From: Pseudomonadota bacterium
GTDB taxonomy: Bacteria; Pseudomonadota; Gammaproteobacteria; Burkholderiales; Burkholderiaceae_C
Direction: 5' to 3'
Length of the DNA: 38,472 bases
NCBI GenBank assembly: GCA_029779845.1
Contig: JAKOZT010000120.1
Span: forward strand, 1 to 38,472
The notes below the pieces were generated by a model. The model was not told where the DNA came from and made no database searches. It saw nothing but the letters and a program-made list of their open reading frames with translations. Both the position numbers and the translations under genes were made by a program. Numbering within the stretch: the first letter of the stretch is position 1; every line of letters starts with the position of its first letter. Shown here piece after piece: positions 8,455 to 17,908 of this stretch.

Positions 8455-10935
8455 ATGGATCGCAAGCGCATTTCGACTCCGCGCCGGTTCGGCGCCTCAT
8501 GGTGGATCGCGGCGGCGCTGCTGGCCGGCTGTGGCGGCGGCGGCGATTCGTCGTCGCGCAAGTACGACGTGGAGATCCGCCGCACGACGATGGGCGTGCC
8601 GCACATCAAGGCGGCCGACTACGCCGGCGTCGGCTACGGCATGGGCTACGCGCAGGCCGAAGACGCGCTGTGCACCATCGCCAACGCGATGCTCACCTAC
8701 CGCGGCGAACGCTCGCGCTGGTTCGGGCCCGACACGCCGGTGGCCGACCCGAGCACGATCGGCCAGCCGCGCAACATCGACAGCGACTTCTTCCACCGCC
8801 ACGTGCTCTCGGCCGACGCGGTGGCCGCCTTCCGCGCCGCGCAGCCCACCGAGGTGCAAAGCCTGATGACGGGCTACGCCGACGGCTACAACCGCTACCT
8901 GCGCGATCTGCGCGGCAACGGCAGCGCCACCGCGCACGCCGCCTGCCGCAGCGCGGAGTGGGTGGCGAGCATCTCCACCGACGATCTCTACCGGCGCGCC
9001 TACGCCACCAACTTCGCCGCCGGCCACGCCAACTTCCTGGCCGCGATCGCGAACGCGCAGCCGCCCGGCGCGACGATGTCGTCGGGCAGCGCGCGCGTCG
9101 GCGCCGCGCAGCAGCGCGACATCGCCGCCGCCTTCGCGAAGCTCGACCTGCACGTCGGCGGGCGCACCGGCGTCGGCAGCAACATGTTCGGGCTGGGCAC
9201 CGACGCCACCGGCGGCGCTTCGATGCTGTTCGGCAACCCGCACTGGTACTGGCGTGGGCCGGACCGCTTCTACCAGGCGCAGCTGACCATCCCCGGCACG
9301 CTGAACGTCAGCGGCTCGTCCTTCCTCGGCATGCCGGTGATCCTGATCGGCTTCAACAACAACGTGGCCTGGAGCCACACCGTCTCGACGGCGCGGCGCT
9401 TCGGCTTCTTCCAGCTGACGCTGGCCGCCGGCAACCCGACGTCCTACGTGAAGGACGGCGCCACCGTCGCGATGACCGCGGTGCCGATCAGCGTGCAGAG
9501 CAAGGCCTCCAACGGCACGCTCTCGACGGTGACGCGCACGCTCTACCGCACGCCCGACGGCCCGCTGCTCAACCTCGCCGGGCTGAACCCGGCGCTGGCC
9601 TGGACGAGCGCCAGCGCCTACGTGATCCGCGACGTCAATGCGATCAACTACCGCACCTTCCGCAACTGGACGCGCTGGGCGCGCGCCGCCTCGCTCGACG
9701 AGTTCGCCGCCATCCAGCGCGAGGAATCGGCGATCCCCTGGGTGAACACCGTCGCGGTCGGGCGCGGCAGCACGCAGGCCTGGTACGCCGACATCGGCGC
9801 GATGCCCAACGTCACGCCGCAGCAGGTGGCCGACTGCACCACGCCGGTCGGCATGGCGGTGGGCCAGGTGCTGCCCGGCGTGCCCTTCTTCGACGGCTCG
9901 CGCAGCGCCTGCGACTGGGTCAGCGACGCCGACTCGAAGCAGGCCGGCGCGATCGGCCCGGCGCGCATGCCCAGCCTGCTGCGCAGCGACTACGTCGCCA
10001 ACATGAACGACAGCTACTGGCTCAGCAACCCGGCGCAGCCGCTGACCGGCTACCCGGCGATCATCGGTGCGGCCGGCGCCGAGGTGCAGTCGCTGCGCAC
10101 GCGGCTCGGCCACACGCTGGTGGCGCAGCGCCTGGCCGGCAGCGACGGCTACGGCGGCAACCGCTTCACGGTCGACAACCTCAAGCAGCTGGTGCTGAAC
10201 AGCCGCAACCTCGGCGCCGAGCTGTTCAAGACGCAGGCGCTGGCGCTGGTGTGCGGCACGCCCAGCATCGCCGTGGCGGCCGACCCGCTGACCGAGGAGA
10301 CCTTCAGCCCGGCGCGCAGCATCGACGTCAGCGCGGCCTGCGCCGCGCTCGCGGCCTGGGACAACACCGGCAACAGCGAGGCGCGCGGCGCGCACCTGTG
10401 GGACGAGTTCTGGTTCCGCGCCTCGGGCATCGACGACGCCGATTTGTACGCCGTGCCCTTCGACGCAGCCGACCCGATCCACACGCCGCGCGACCTGAAG
10501 AGCACGGCCGCCGCGCAGCTGCAGCAGGCCTTCGGCGCGGCGGTGATGCGCGTGCAGGAAAGCGGCTTCGCCGTCAACGCGGTGCGCGGCGACTACCTCT
10601 TCGCCACGCGCAACGGCGTGCGCATCCCGCTCTACGGCGGCTGCGGCGGCGCGGGCTACTTCACGGTGGCCTGCTCCGACAAGCGCATCGAGCAGGGCGG
10701 CTACTCGATGGACGCCGACCCGAACGCGAACAGCTACATGCAGATCGTCAACTTCGCCGGCGCCGACGTGGAGGCGCACACCTTCCTGACCTTCTCGCTC
10801 TCCGACGACCCGGCCTCGCCACGCTACGCCAACTACACGCAGCGCTACTCGGCCAAGCAATGGGTGCGCATGCCCTTCACCGAAGCGGAGATCGCGGCGG
10901 ACCCGGCGTTCACGACGCAGAAGCTGCGCGAGTGA
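8455..10935 (+). CDS. Penicillin/acyl-homoserine-lactone acylase family lipoprotein
   Basis: Ntn-hydrolase of about 826 residues. AGGAGA at 8441-8446 lies 8 bases before the ATG at 8455; an upstream in-frame ATG at 8416 is disfavoured. An N-terminal hydrophobic segment ends in the lipobox LLAGC (Cys26), so the protein is probably membrane-anchored. The expected autocatalytic cleavage point is G-Ser242-Asn in GVGSNMFG, after a roughly 180-residue alpha chain, linker and HVGGRTG turn. MLFGNPHW, QLTIPGTLNVSG, LIGFNNNVAWSHTVSTARRF and the later VANMNDSYWLSNPAQPLTGY block match the family. The RFYQAQLTIPG and AWSHTV features resemble the PvdQ/aculeacin-acylase branch, which removes long acyl chains from homoserine lactones or lipopeptides. 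Substrate unproven. It follows ccmH by 73 bases with its own Shine-Dalgarno, but functional linkage to haem maturation is not expected. Confidence 0.88.
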   Translation: MDRKRISTPRRFGASWWIAAALLAGCGGGGDSSSRKYDVEIRRTTMGVPHIKAADYAGVGYGMGYAQAEDALCTIANAMLTYRGERSRWFGPDTPVADPSTIGQPRNIDSDFFHRHVLSADAVAAFRAAQPTEVQSLMTGYADGYNRYLRDLRGNGSATAHAACRSAEWVASISTDDLYRRAYATNFAAGHANFLAAIANAQPPGATMSSGSARVGAAQQRDIAAAFAKLDLHVGGRTGVGSNMFGLGTDATGGASMLFGNPHWYWRGPDRFYQAQLTIPGTLNVSGSSFLGMPVILIGFNNNVAWSHTVSTARRFGFFQLTLAAGNPTSYVKDGATVAMTAVPISVQSKASNGTLSTVTRTLYRTPDGPLLNLAGLNPALAWTSASAYVIRDVNAINYRTFRNWTRWARAASLDEFAAIQREESAIPWVNTVAVGRGSTQAWYADIGAMPNVTPQQVADCTTPVGMAVGQVLPGVPFFDGSRSACDWVSDADSKQAGAIGPARMPSLLRSDYVANMNDSYWLSNPAQPLTGYPAIIGAAGAEVQSLRTRLGHTLVAQRLAGSDGYGGNRFTVDNLKQLVLNSRNLGAELFKTQALALVCGTPSIAVAADPLTEETFSPARSIDVSAACAALAAWDNTGNSEARGAHLWDEFWFRASGIDDADLYAVPFDAADPIHTPRDLKSTAAAQLQQAFGAAVMRVQESGFAVNAVRGDYLFATRNGVRIPLYGGCGGAGYFTVACSDKRIEQGGYSMDADPNANSYMQIVNFAGADVEAHTFLTFSLSDDPASPRYANYTQRYSAKQWVRMPFTEAEIAADPAFTTQKLRE

Positions 10936-10947
10936 TACGAGGCGAAT

Positions 10948-11020
10948 CCGTTCGCCCTGAGCTTGTCGAAGGGCCCTGCGCCGTACCTCGGGCGGGCTTC
11001 GACGAGCTCAGCCCGAGCGG
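10948..11020. repeat. Inverted pair of dispersed palindromic elements
   Basis: One element (10948-10972, core CCTGAGCTTGTCGAAGG) faces a second of opposite orientation (about 10994-11020, core CTTCGACGAGCTCAG). The two halves can pair over more than 20 positions with a few G-U or mismatched pairs. The structure lies between the stops of the convergent acylase (10935) and nitronate monooxygenase (11024) genes, so it probably protects or ends both mRNAs. Related copies lie at 17793-17907. Confidence 0.75.
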
Positions 11021-11023
11021 GAT

Positions 11024-12094
11024 CTATCGGAGCCGCGCCGCCAGCGAGCGCGTCAGCTCGCCGGCCGGCACGGTGCGGCAGCCGCCGGCGTTCTGTCCCG
11101 ACCACAGCGGCGAGAAGTCGCCGCTGCCCTGGCGCTCGGCCCAGGCGCGCAGCGGCGCGATCGCCGCGGTGGCGAGCGGGAAGGCGGGCGCGGCCGGGTT
11201 CAAGGGTCCGAGTTCGCGCATCACGCGGTTGACGATGCCGCGCGCCGGCCGGCCGGTGAAGAGCGTGGTCAGCGCGGTGTGGCGCGCCGCCTCGCTGGTC
11301 AATGCAGCGCGGTGGATGGGCGTGGTGGTGGCTTCGTCGCACAGCAGGTAGGCGGTGCCGATCTGCACCGCGGCGGCGCCGAGCGCGAGCGCGGCGGCGA
11401 CGCCATCCGCATCGGCGATGCCGCCGGCGGCGATCACCGGCACCTTCAGCGCGGCCACCAGTTGCGGCAGCAGCGCGAAGCTGCCCATCTGGCGCGTCAA
11501 TGCGGTCGCGGGATCGGTGTCGAGAAAGTGGCCACGGTGCCCGCCGGCTTCCAGCCCCTGGGCGATCACCGCGTCGACGCCTTGCGCCTGCAGCCACAGC
11601 CCTTCGTCGACGGTGGTGGCCGAACTCAGCACGAAGGCACCAAGGCGCTTGACACGCGCCAGCAGCTCGGCCGAGGGCAGCCCGAAGTGGAAGCTGATCA
11701 CCGGCGGAGCGAAGGGCTCGATGGTGGCGAGCGCCTCGGCGCTGAACGGCATGCGCCCCGCGCCGGCAGGGATGGTCGCGCGGTCGATTCCCGCCTCGGC
11801 GTAGAAGGGCGCGAGCGCATCGCGCCACGCCGCGTCGCGCGCCGCATCCGGCTGCGGCGGCACGTGGCAGAAGAAGTTCACATTGAACGGCCGCGTGGTC
11901 GCCGCGCGCAGCGCCTTCAGCTCGTTGCCGAGCTGCTCCAGCGTCAGCATCGCCGCCGGCAGCGCACCCAGGCCGCCGGCTTCGCTGACGGCCACGGCGA
12001 GGCGGTGATCCTGCACGCCGGCCATCGGCGCCTGGAACACCGGCAGCGTGATGCCGAGGCGCTGCCGCAGCGCGGAGGTGCGCGCGGTCGTCAC
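11024..12094 (-). CDS. Nitronate monooxygenase family flavoprotein
   Basis: FMN-dependent TIM-barrel enzyme of the nitronate monooxygenase (formerly 2-nitropropane dioxygenase) family, 356 residues, probably oxidising alkyl nitronates or a related toxic substrate in the cytoplasm. Motifs: PVFQAPMAGV (18-27), GGLGALPA, NVNFFCH, VISFHFGLPS, VIAQGLEAGGHRGHF (catalytic-region His186), and the phosphate-binding PVIAAGGIADADG followed by GAAAVQIGTAYL. The start is taken as GTG at 12094 because GGAGG lies 8 bases upstream and the codon overlaps the preceding stop as GTGA; an ATG at 12109 has no Shine-Dalgarno. Last gene of the tldD-like/tldE-like operon. Distant family members differ in substrate, so the reaction is inferred. 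Confidence 0.88.
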   Translation of the reverse strand: MTTARTSALRQRLGITLPVFQAPMAGVQDHRLAVAVSEAGGLGALPAAMLTLEQLGNELKALRAATTRPFNVNFFCHVPPQPDAARDAAWRDALAPFYAEAGIDRATIPAGAGRMPFSAEALATIEPFAPPVISFHFGLPSAELLARVKRLGAFVLSSATTVDEGLWLQAQGVDAVIAQGLEAGGHRGHFLDTDPATALTRQMGSFALLPQLVAALKVPVIAAGGIADADGVAAALALGAAAVQIGTAYLLCDEATTTPIHRAALTSEAARHTALTTLFTGRPARGIVNRVMRELGPLNPAAPAFPLATAAIAPLRAWAERQGSGDFSPLWSGQNAGGCRTVPAGELTRSLAARLR

Positions 12095-13425
12095 AGCGTC
12101 AGCCTCCATCCGGTGATCAGCGCGCCGGGCGTGCGCGTCGAGGCGAGGCGGCGCTCGCCATAGGTGTCGCCGTCGGCGATCAGCTCGGCGCGGTCGGACA
12201 GGCCCAGCAGTCCTTCGCCGAACATGCGCAGGAAGGAATCGTCGAAGCGCATCACGCCGATCGGCGCGACCGGCTCGCCGTTCTCCACCCACAGGCAGGC
12301 GAAGCGCGTCATGCCGGTCAGGCGGCAGGCCTGGCGGTCCGAATAGTTCAGGTACCAGAGGTTGCTCACCCACAGCCCGGTGCCGAGTGTCTGCATTGCC
12401 TGCGCCTCGGGCAAGGTGCCCGGCGCGAGCGAGAGCGCCTCGGGCATCTCCTCGGCGTTCGCGCCGTTGGCCTCCACGCCGTATTCGCGCGCCGAGCGTG
12501 CGTTGGCCAGCGTGCCGGTGGCCAGGCCGCGCTCGACGAGGCTCACGCGCGCCGGCCGCGCGAAGCCTTCGGCGGTGAAGCCCGGCGCGCTGCCCTGCGC
12601 GGTGTGCTCGGCGAGCTCGAACTGCGGGTTCAGCACCGCGTCGCGGCGCGCCAGGCGCATCAGCGTCGAGGTGCCGCTGCGCCGCGCCTTCAGGCCGAAG
12701 CCGCCCCAGCCCAGCGCGGCGAGCAGCTCGGCCATCGCCGCCGGCGCCAGCCAGGCGCGGTACTCGCCGGGTGCGAGCGGGCGCGGCGGGCGGGCGATCA
12801 GCGCGAGCTGCATCGCGCCCTCGGCGACGCGGCGCGCGAATTCCTCGTCGCGCCATTGCGAGCCGGCATACGACGCCTTCACCGCCTTGTCGGCCTCGTG
12901 GTACAGACACCACTCGGTGTGGAAGCTCTCGACGTGGTGCCAGTGGCGCGTGCCGAGGCTGTCGGCGAAGGCGCGCAGCACCGGGCCGGCGGCGTGGAAG
13001 CCGACGAAGTCGAGCCCGCGCGCCGCGTCGCCGACGCAGCGCACCACCTGCGCCGCGCCCGGCAGCTCGCCGCGTTCGTGGCGCTCGCTGTGCAGCGCGG
13101 TCTCGGGCAGCAGCAGCCAGGGGTCTTCGGCAACGTCGGGCAGCAGCGCGCGCAGCGCATCGAGTTCGGTGCGCAGCGCAGCGATGTCGCCATCGACGTG
13201 GCCGGTCAGCGTGACGCGCCCTTCGGCGCGGCGCTGGCCTTGCGTCAGCGCAACGGTGGCGAAGGCCTGCTCGACCTGCGTCGCCTGCCGCACCGCACCG
13301 CGGTTGAAGCGGATGAAGTCGGAGGCCTCGGCCTTGAGCAGCAGCGAGCTGCGCTCGCCGGGCTTCGCTTCGGCACAGACCGCATCCGCGAGCGCATCGA
13401 AGTACGCACGTTGCAATGTCTTCAT
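12091..13425 (-). CDS. PmbA/TldE-like protease subunit
   Basis: A 444-residue member of the TldD/PmbA family without the HExxxH zinc motif, therefore the TldE/PmbA-like partner of the upstream TldD-like protein. In E. coli the heterodimer TldD-TldE degrades unfolded peptides, with TldD carrying the active site. Family features include FVGFHAAGPVLRAFADS, a GTSTLMRL segment and the C-terminal part ending in ITGWRLTL. The ATG overlaps the upstream stop by 4 bases (ATGA). It is adjacent to its partner, unlike the unlinked pair of E. coli, so this may be a second, divergent TldD/TldE set. Confidence 0.85.
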   Translation of the reverse strand: MKTLQRAYFDALADAVCAEAKPGERSSLLLKAEASDFIRFNRGAVRQATQVEQAFATVALTQGQRRAEGRVTLTGHVDGDIAALRTELDALRALLPDVAEDPWLLLPETALHSERHERGELPGAAQVVRCVGDAARGLDFVGFHAAGPVLRAFADSLGTRHWHHVESFHTEWCLYHEADKAVKASYAGSQWRDEEFARRVAEGAMQLALIARPPRPLAPGEYRAWLAPAAMAELLAALGWGGFGLKARRSGTSTLMRLARRDAVLNPQFELAEHTAQGSAPGFTAEGFARPARVSLVERGLATGTLANARSAREYGVEANGANAEEMPEALSLAPGTLPEAQAMQTLGTGLWVSNLWYLNYSDRQACRLTGMTRFACLWVENGEPVAPIGVMRFDDSFLRMFGEGLLGLSDRAELIADGDTYGERRLASTRTPGALITGWRLTL

Positions 13426-14873
13426 GCGCCCACCACCGCCACGCCCTCGAACGCGCAGGCCGGCGAGGCATGCCCGACGCGGATCACCTGCGAAGGCTCG
13501 CCCTTGCCGCAGTACGGCGTGCCCATCACCTCGCAGGTGCTCTCATCGCCCACCGCCTTCAGCGAGCGCCAGAAGGTCGCGCTGACGCCGCGGTAGCCGG
13601 GGTCGCGCACGACCTCGGCGAGCTTTCCGTTGCGGATCATGCGGCCCCACTCGCAGCCGAACTGGAACTTGTTGCGCGAGTCGTCGATGCTCCATGAGAC
13701 GTTGGTGCGCATCATCACGCCGAGCTCGATGCCGGCGATCATCTCGTCGAGGGCCGACGTGCCCGGCTCGATGTTCAGGTTGCTCATGCGGTCGATCGGC
13801 GCGCGGTTCCAGCTCGCCGAGCGCGTCGTCGCCACGCCTTGCAGATCGGGCCGCAGCCGCCGCGCGCGTGCCATCGACACCGCGCCGCCGAGCGGGCGCT
13901 TCAGGATGCCGCGCTCGATCAGCAGCGCGCGCTGCGCCGGCTGGCCTTCGTCGTCGAAGGCGAAGCTGGCGAGCTGCTCGGCGCGTGTCGGGTCGTAGCT
14001 GACGTTCAGCAGCTCGCTGCCGTAGGCGTACTGGCCGAACATGTCCAGCGTGACGAAGCTGGTGCCGGCGAAGTTGCGCTCGTCGCCGAGGATGCGGTCG
14101 AGCTCGAGCGGATGGCCGATCGACTCGTGGATCTGCAGCATCATCTGATCGGGCATCAGCAGCACGTCCATCGTGCCGCCGGGGCAGGGGGGGGCGAGCG
14201 CGAGTGCTATCGCCTCGGCGGCGACACGCGCGCCTTCGCTCGCGAAGTTCGCGCGCTCCAGCACCTCCAGCCCGCCTTGCTGGCAGAAGCCGTTGTACTG
14301 GCCGGCCGAGGAGCGGGTCTGCGTGATGCCGCCGACATGCGCTGTCGCCTGCACGTGCGGCATCGTCACGTGCCAATGCTGCTCGGTGCGGCCGCCTTCG
14401 CTGGTCAGCAGCAGCTGCGACACCTCCACCGCCATCAGCGTCGCTTCCCAGTCGACGATGCGATCGTCGGTATGCGCCGAGGCGCATACCGCGCGCAGCG
14501 CGTCCAGGCGTTCGCGCAATGGCGCGCCGCGCACCGGGCGCTGCACCGCGCCGTCGAAGCGGCCGCGCGCGTCGGCGGCGGGCAGATCTTCGGGCGCGAA
14601 CACCATGCGTCCGGCCACCGCATCGGCCATGCGCGATGCACGCGCGAAGGCATCGGCCAGACCCGCTTCGCTGAGATCGGCGCTCGCCGCGTGGCCGAGG
14701 CCGCCACGGCGCGTCACGCTGACCATCACGCCGGCATCGCGGCTGCGCTGCGGCGCTTCGGCCACGTCCTGCCGCACGCTCAAGGTCTCGGAGATTTCGT
14801 CGACGGCGCGCAGCGTCCAGCGTGCATCGCCGGGCGCAACGCGCGCGGCGAGGGTTTCGAGGTGGTCCAGCAT
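13422..14873 (-). CDS. TldD-like metalloprotease subunit
   Basis: Zinc metallopeptidase of the TldD family, 483 residues (E. coli TldD is about 480). The zinc motif is HESIGHPLELDR, giving His249, Glu250 and His254; a C-terminal PYCGKGEPSQ segment supplies Cys455 at the place expected for the third ligand. The HESxGHPLELDR form differs from HEAxGHxLEGD of E. coli TldD, suggesting a separate subfamily. First gene of a three-gene overlapping operon. The Shine-Dalgarno is weak. Substrate unknown; relatives act on unfolded peptides and some RiPP precursors. Confidence 0.88.
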   Translation of the reverse strand: MLDHLETLAARVAPGDARWTLRAVDEISETLSVRQDVAEAPQRSRDAGVMVSVTRRGGLGHAASADLSEAGLADAFARASRMADAVAGRMVFAPEDLPAADARGRFDGAVQRPVRGAPLRERLDALRAVCASAHTDDRIVDWEATLMAVEVSQLLLTSEGGRTEQHWHVTMPHVQATAHVGGITQTRSSAGQYNGFCQQGGLEVLERANFASEGARVAAEAIALALAPPCPGGTMDVLLMPDQMMLQIHESIGHPLELDRILGDERNFAGTSFVTLDMFGQYAYGSELLNVSYDPTRAEQLASFAFDDEGQPAQRALLIERGILKRPLGGAVSMARARRLRPDLQGVATTRSASWNRAPIDRMSNLNIEPGTSALDEMIAGIELGVMMRTNVSWSIDDSRNKFQFGCEWGRMIRNGKLAEVVRDPGYRGVSATFWRSLKAVGDESTCEVMGTPYCGKGEPSQVIRVGHASPACAFEGVAVVGA

Positions 14874-14924
14874 CGGGGCAGTCTAGCGGCGAACGAATCG
14901 CCGCGACCCCCCACGGTTTTCGCC

Positions 14925-15989
<1,065 letters not shown>

Positions 15990-15999
15990 GCGTGGCTCC

Positions 16000-16878
16000 T
16001 TAACCCTTGACCGCGCCGGCCGTCAGCCCGCGCACGAAATACTTGCCCGCGACGATGTAGACGATCAGCGTCGGCAGGCCCGCGATCAGCGCGGCGGCCA
16101 TGTCGACGTTGTATTCCTTCACCGAGCTGGTCGTGTTGGCGAGGTTGTTCAGGCCCACCGTCACCGGCTTGCTGCCCGCGCCCGAGAACACGATGCCGTA
16201 GAGGAAGTCGTTCCAGATGTTGGTGAACTGCCAGATCAGCGTGACCACGGTGATCGGCGTCGACAGCGGCAGGATGATGCGCCAGAAGATGCGCCAGAAG
16301 CCCGCGCCGTCGAGCATCGCGGCCTTCACCAGCTCGTCGGGCAGGCCGACGTAGTAGTTGCGGAAGAACAGCGTCGTCGAGGGCAGCCCGGCGATGATGT
16401 GCACCAGCACCAGTCCCCACACCGAGCTGGCGATGCCCAGCCAGCCGAGGATCTGGCTCATCGGCAGCAGCACCACCTGCATCGGCATGAACACGCCGAA
16501 CAGCATCAGCGCGAACATCAGCTCGCTGCCCTTGAAGCGCCACTTGCTGAGCACGTAGCCGTTGATCGCGCCCAGCAGCGTGGAGATCAGCACCGCCGGG
16601 ATCACCATCACCACCGAGTTCATGAAGAAGGGCCTGAGCCCGCCGCAGTCGATGCCGGTGCAGGCGTGGCTCCAGGCCTTGCTCCAGGCGTCCAGGCCGG
16701 GCGCGGTGGGCAGCGAGAGCAGGTTGCCGGCGCGGATCTGCTCCATGTCCTTCAGCGAGGTCGTGACCATCACGTACATCGGCAGCAGGAAGAACGCGGC
16801 GAACAGCAGCAGCACCGACCACAGCGCGAGGCGCTGCCAGTCGAGCCGGCCCGGGTGAACGGCGACGTCGGCGCTCAT
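16000..16878 (-). CDS. gtsC: Sugar ABC transporter permease, MalG type (GtsC-like)
   Basis: Inner-membrane permease of 292 residues with six hydrophobic segments, starting after a basic cytoplasmic tail. The EAA loop ELVKAAMLDGAGFWRIFWRI followed by ILP docks the ATPase. A periplasmic insert with two cysteines (HACTGIDCGG) near residues 71-80 is a detail seen in GtsC-like permeases of the glucose system. The ATG at 16878 overlaps the upstream permease stop by ATGA. Cognate subunits are the adjacent permease, binding protein and ATPase. Confidence 0.92.
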   Translation of the reverse strand: MSADVAVHPGRLDWQRLALWSVLLLFAAFFLLPMYVMVTTSLKDMEQIRAGNLLSLPTAPGLDAWSKAWSHACTGIDCGGLRPFFMNSVVMVIPAVLISTLLGAINGYVLSKWRFKGSELMFALMLFGVFMPMQVVLLPMSQILGWLGIASSVWGLVLVHIIAGLPSTTLFFRNYYVGLPDELVKAAMLDGAGFWRIFWRIILPLSTPITVVTLIWQFTNIWNDFLYGIVFSGAGSKPVTVGLNNLANTTSSVKEYNVDMAAALIAGLPTLIVYIVAGKYFVRGLTAGAVKG

Positions 16879-17759
16879 GAGCGGCTCCTCAGCTCGGAGT
16901 AGAGGTAGGGCACGACGATGGCCGCCACGGTGGCCAGCATGATCGTCGCCGAGGCCGCGCCCAGGCCGATCTGCCCGCGCGAGAAGGCCATCGTGTACAT
17001 GAAGGTGGCCGGCATGTCGGTGGCGTAGCCGGGGCCGCCGGCGGTCAGCGCCATCACCAGGTCGAAGCTCTTGATCGCGAGGTGGCTGAGCACCATCAGC
17101 GTCGAGAAGAACACCGGCCGCAGGCTGGGGATGATGATGCGCCAGTAGATGCGCGGCAGGCTGGCGCCGTCGATCTGCGCCGCCTTCAGGATCGAGTCGT
17201 CGATGCCTCTGAGGCCGGCCAGGAACAGCGCCATCACGAAGCCCGCGCTCTGCCACACGCCGGCGATCACGATGGTGTAGATCGCGCGGTCGGGGTTCAC
17301 CAGCCAGTCGAAGCCGAAGCTCGTCCAGCCCCATTCGTGCATCACCTTCTCCAGCCCGAGGCCGGGGTTGAGGATCCACTTCCAGGCCGTGCCGGTGACG
17401 ATGAAGCTCAGCGCCATCGGGTAGAGGTAGATCGTGCGCAGCACGCCCTCGGCGCGGATCTTCTGGTCGAGCAGGATCGCCAGCAGCAGCCCGATCGCCA
17501 TGCCGAAGAACAGGAACAGCACGCCGTAGATGGCGAGGTTCTTCAGCGCCACCCACCAGCGCTCGCTCTCGAACAGCGTCGCGTACTGCTCGAGGCCGAC
17601 GAACTCGTAGTTCGGCAGCAGGCGCGAGGCCGACAGCGAGAGATAGCCGTTCCAGGCCATCAGCCCGTAGATGAAGAGGAAGGCCAGCACGAAGGAGGGC
17701 GCCAGCACGAGGCGTGGCATCCACTCCGACAGACGTGCCGAGGCCGTGGACGTGCTCAT
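16875..17759 (-). CDS. gtsB: Sugar ABC transporter permease, MalF/UgpA type (GtsB-like)
   Basis: Inner-membrane permease of 294 residues with about six hydrophobic segments and the EAA loop SILKAAQIDGASLPRIYWRI followed by IIP. It forms the channel with the GtsC-like subunit. A GAGG Shine-Dalgarno lies 8 bases before the ATG at 17759. It is separated from the upstream binding-protein gene by 149 bases that hold palindromic repeats, so it is probably expressed at a lower level than the binding protein. Confidence 0.92.
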   Translation of the reverse strand: MSTSTASARLSEWMPRLVLAPSFVLAFLFIYGLMAWNGYLSLSASRLLPNYEFVGLEQYATLFESERWWVALKNLAIYGVLFLFFGMAIGLLLAILLDQKIRAEGVLRTIYLYPMALSFIVTGTAWKWILNPGLGLEKVMHEWGWTSFGFDWLVNPDRAIYTIVIAGVWQSAGFVMALFLAGLRGIDDSILKAAQIDGASLPRIYWRIIIPSLRPVFFSTLMVLSHLAIKSFDLVMALTAGGPGYATDMPATFMYTMAFSRGQIGLGAASATIMLATVAAIVVPYLYSELRSRS

Positions 17760-17792
17760 GGCGTCATACCTCGCGGGGAAAGGGAAAAGACT

Positions 17793-17832
17793 CCGTTCGT
17801 GCCGAGCCCTTCGACAGGCTCAGGGCGAACGG
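17793..17832. repeat. Palindromic repeat with hairpin between gtsA and gtsB
   Basis: CCGTTCGTGCCGAGC (17793-17807) pairs with GCTCAGGGCGAACGG (17818-17832) around a 10-base loop, with 12 of 15 canonical pairs and extra G-U options. On the transcribed (-) strand it is followed by AGTCTTTTCCC, and on the + strand by AATTTTT, so it could act as a weak terminator in either direction or as an mRNA 3'-end stabiliser for gtsA. Confidence 0.7.
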
Positions 17833-17847
17833 AATTTTTCCGATCAT

Positions 17848-17907
17848 CCTGAGCAGAGCCTGAGCTTGTCGAAGGCTCGTGTCGAAGGACAGGCTCGGGG
17901 CGAACGG
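17848..17907. repeat. Second inverted pair of the same repeat family
   Basis: A copy in one orientation (17848-17875, core CCTGAGCTTGTCGAAGG) faces a copy in the other (17883-17907, CGAAGGACAGGCTCGGGG then CGAACGG). The arrangement and core match the pair at 10948-11020. It begins directly after the gtsA stop codon, so it lies at the 3' end of the gtsA message. Confidence 0.7.
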
Positions 17908-17908
17908 A

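Noticed and set aside
12095..12109. ATG at 12109 as start of the nitronate monooxygenase gene
   Set aside because: No Shine-Dalgarno upstream, whereas GTG at 12094 has GGAGG at 8 bases and a GTGA overlap.
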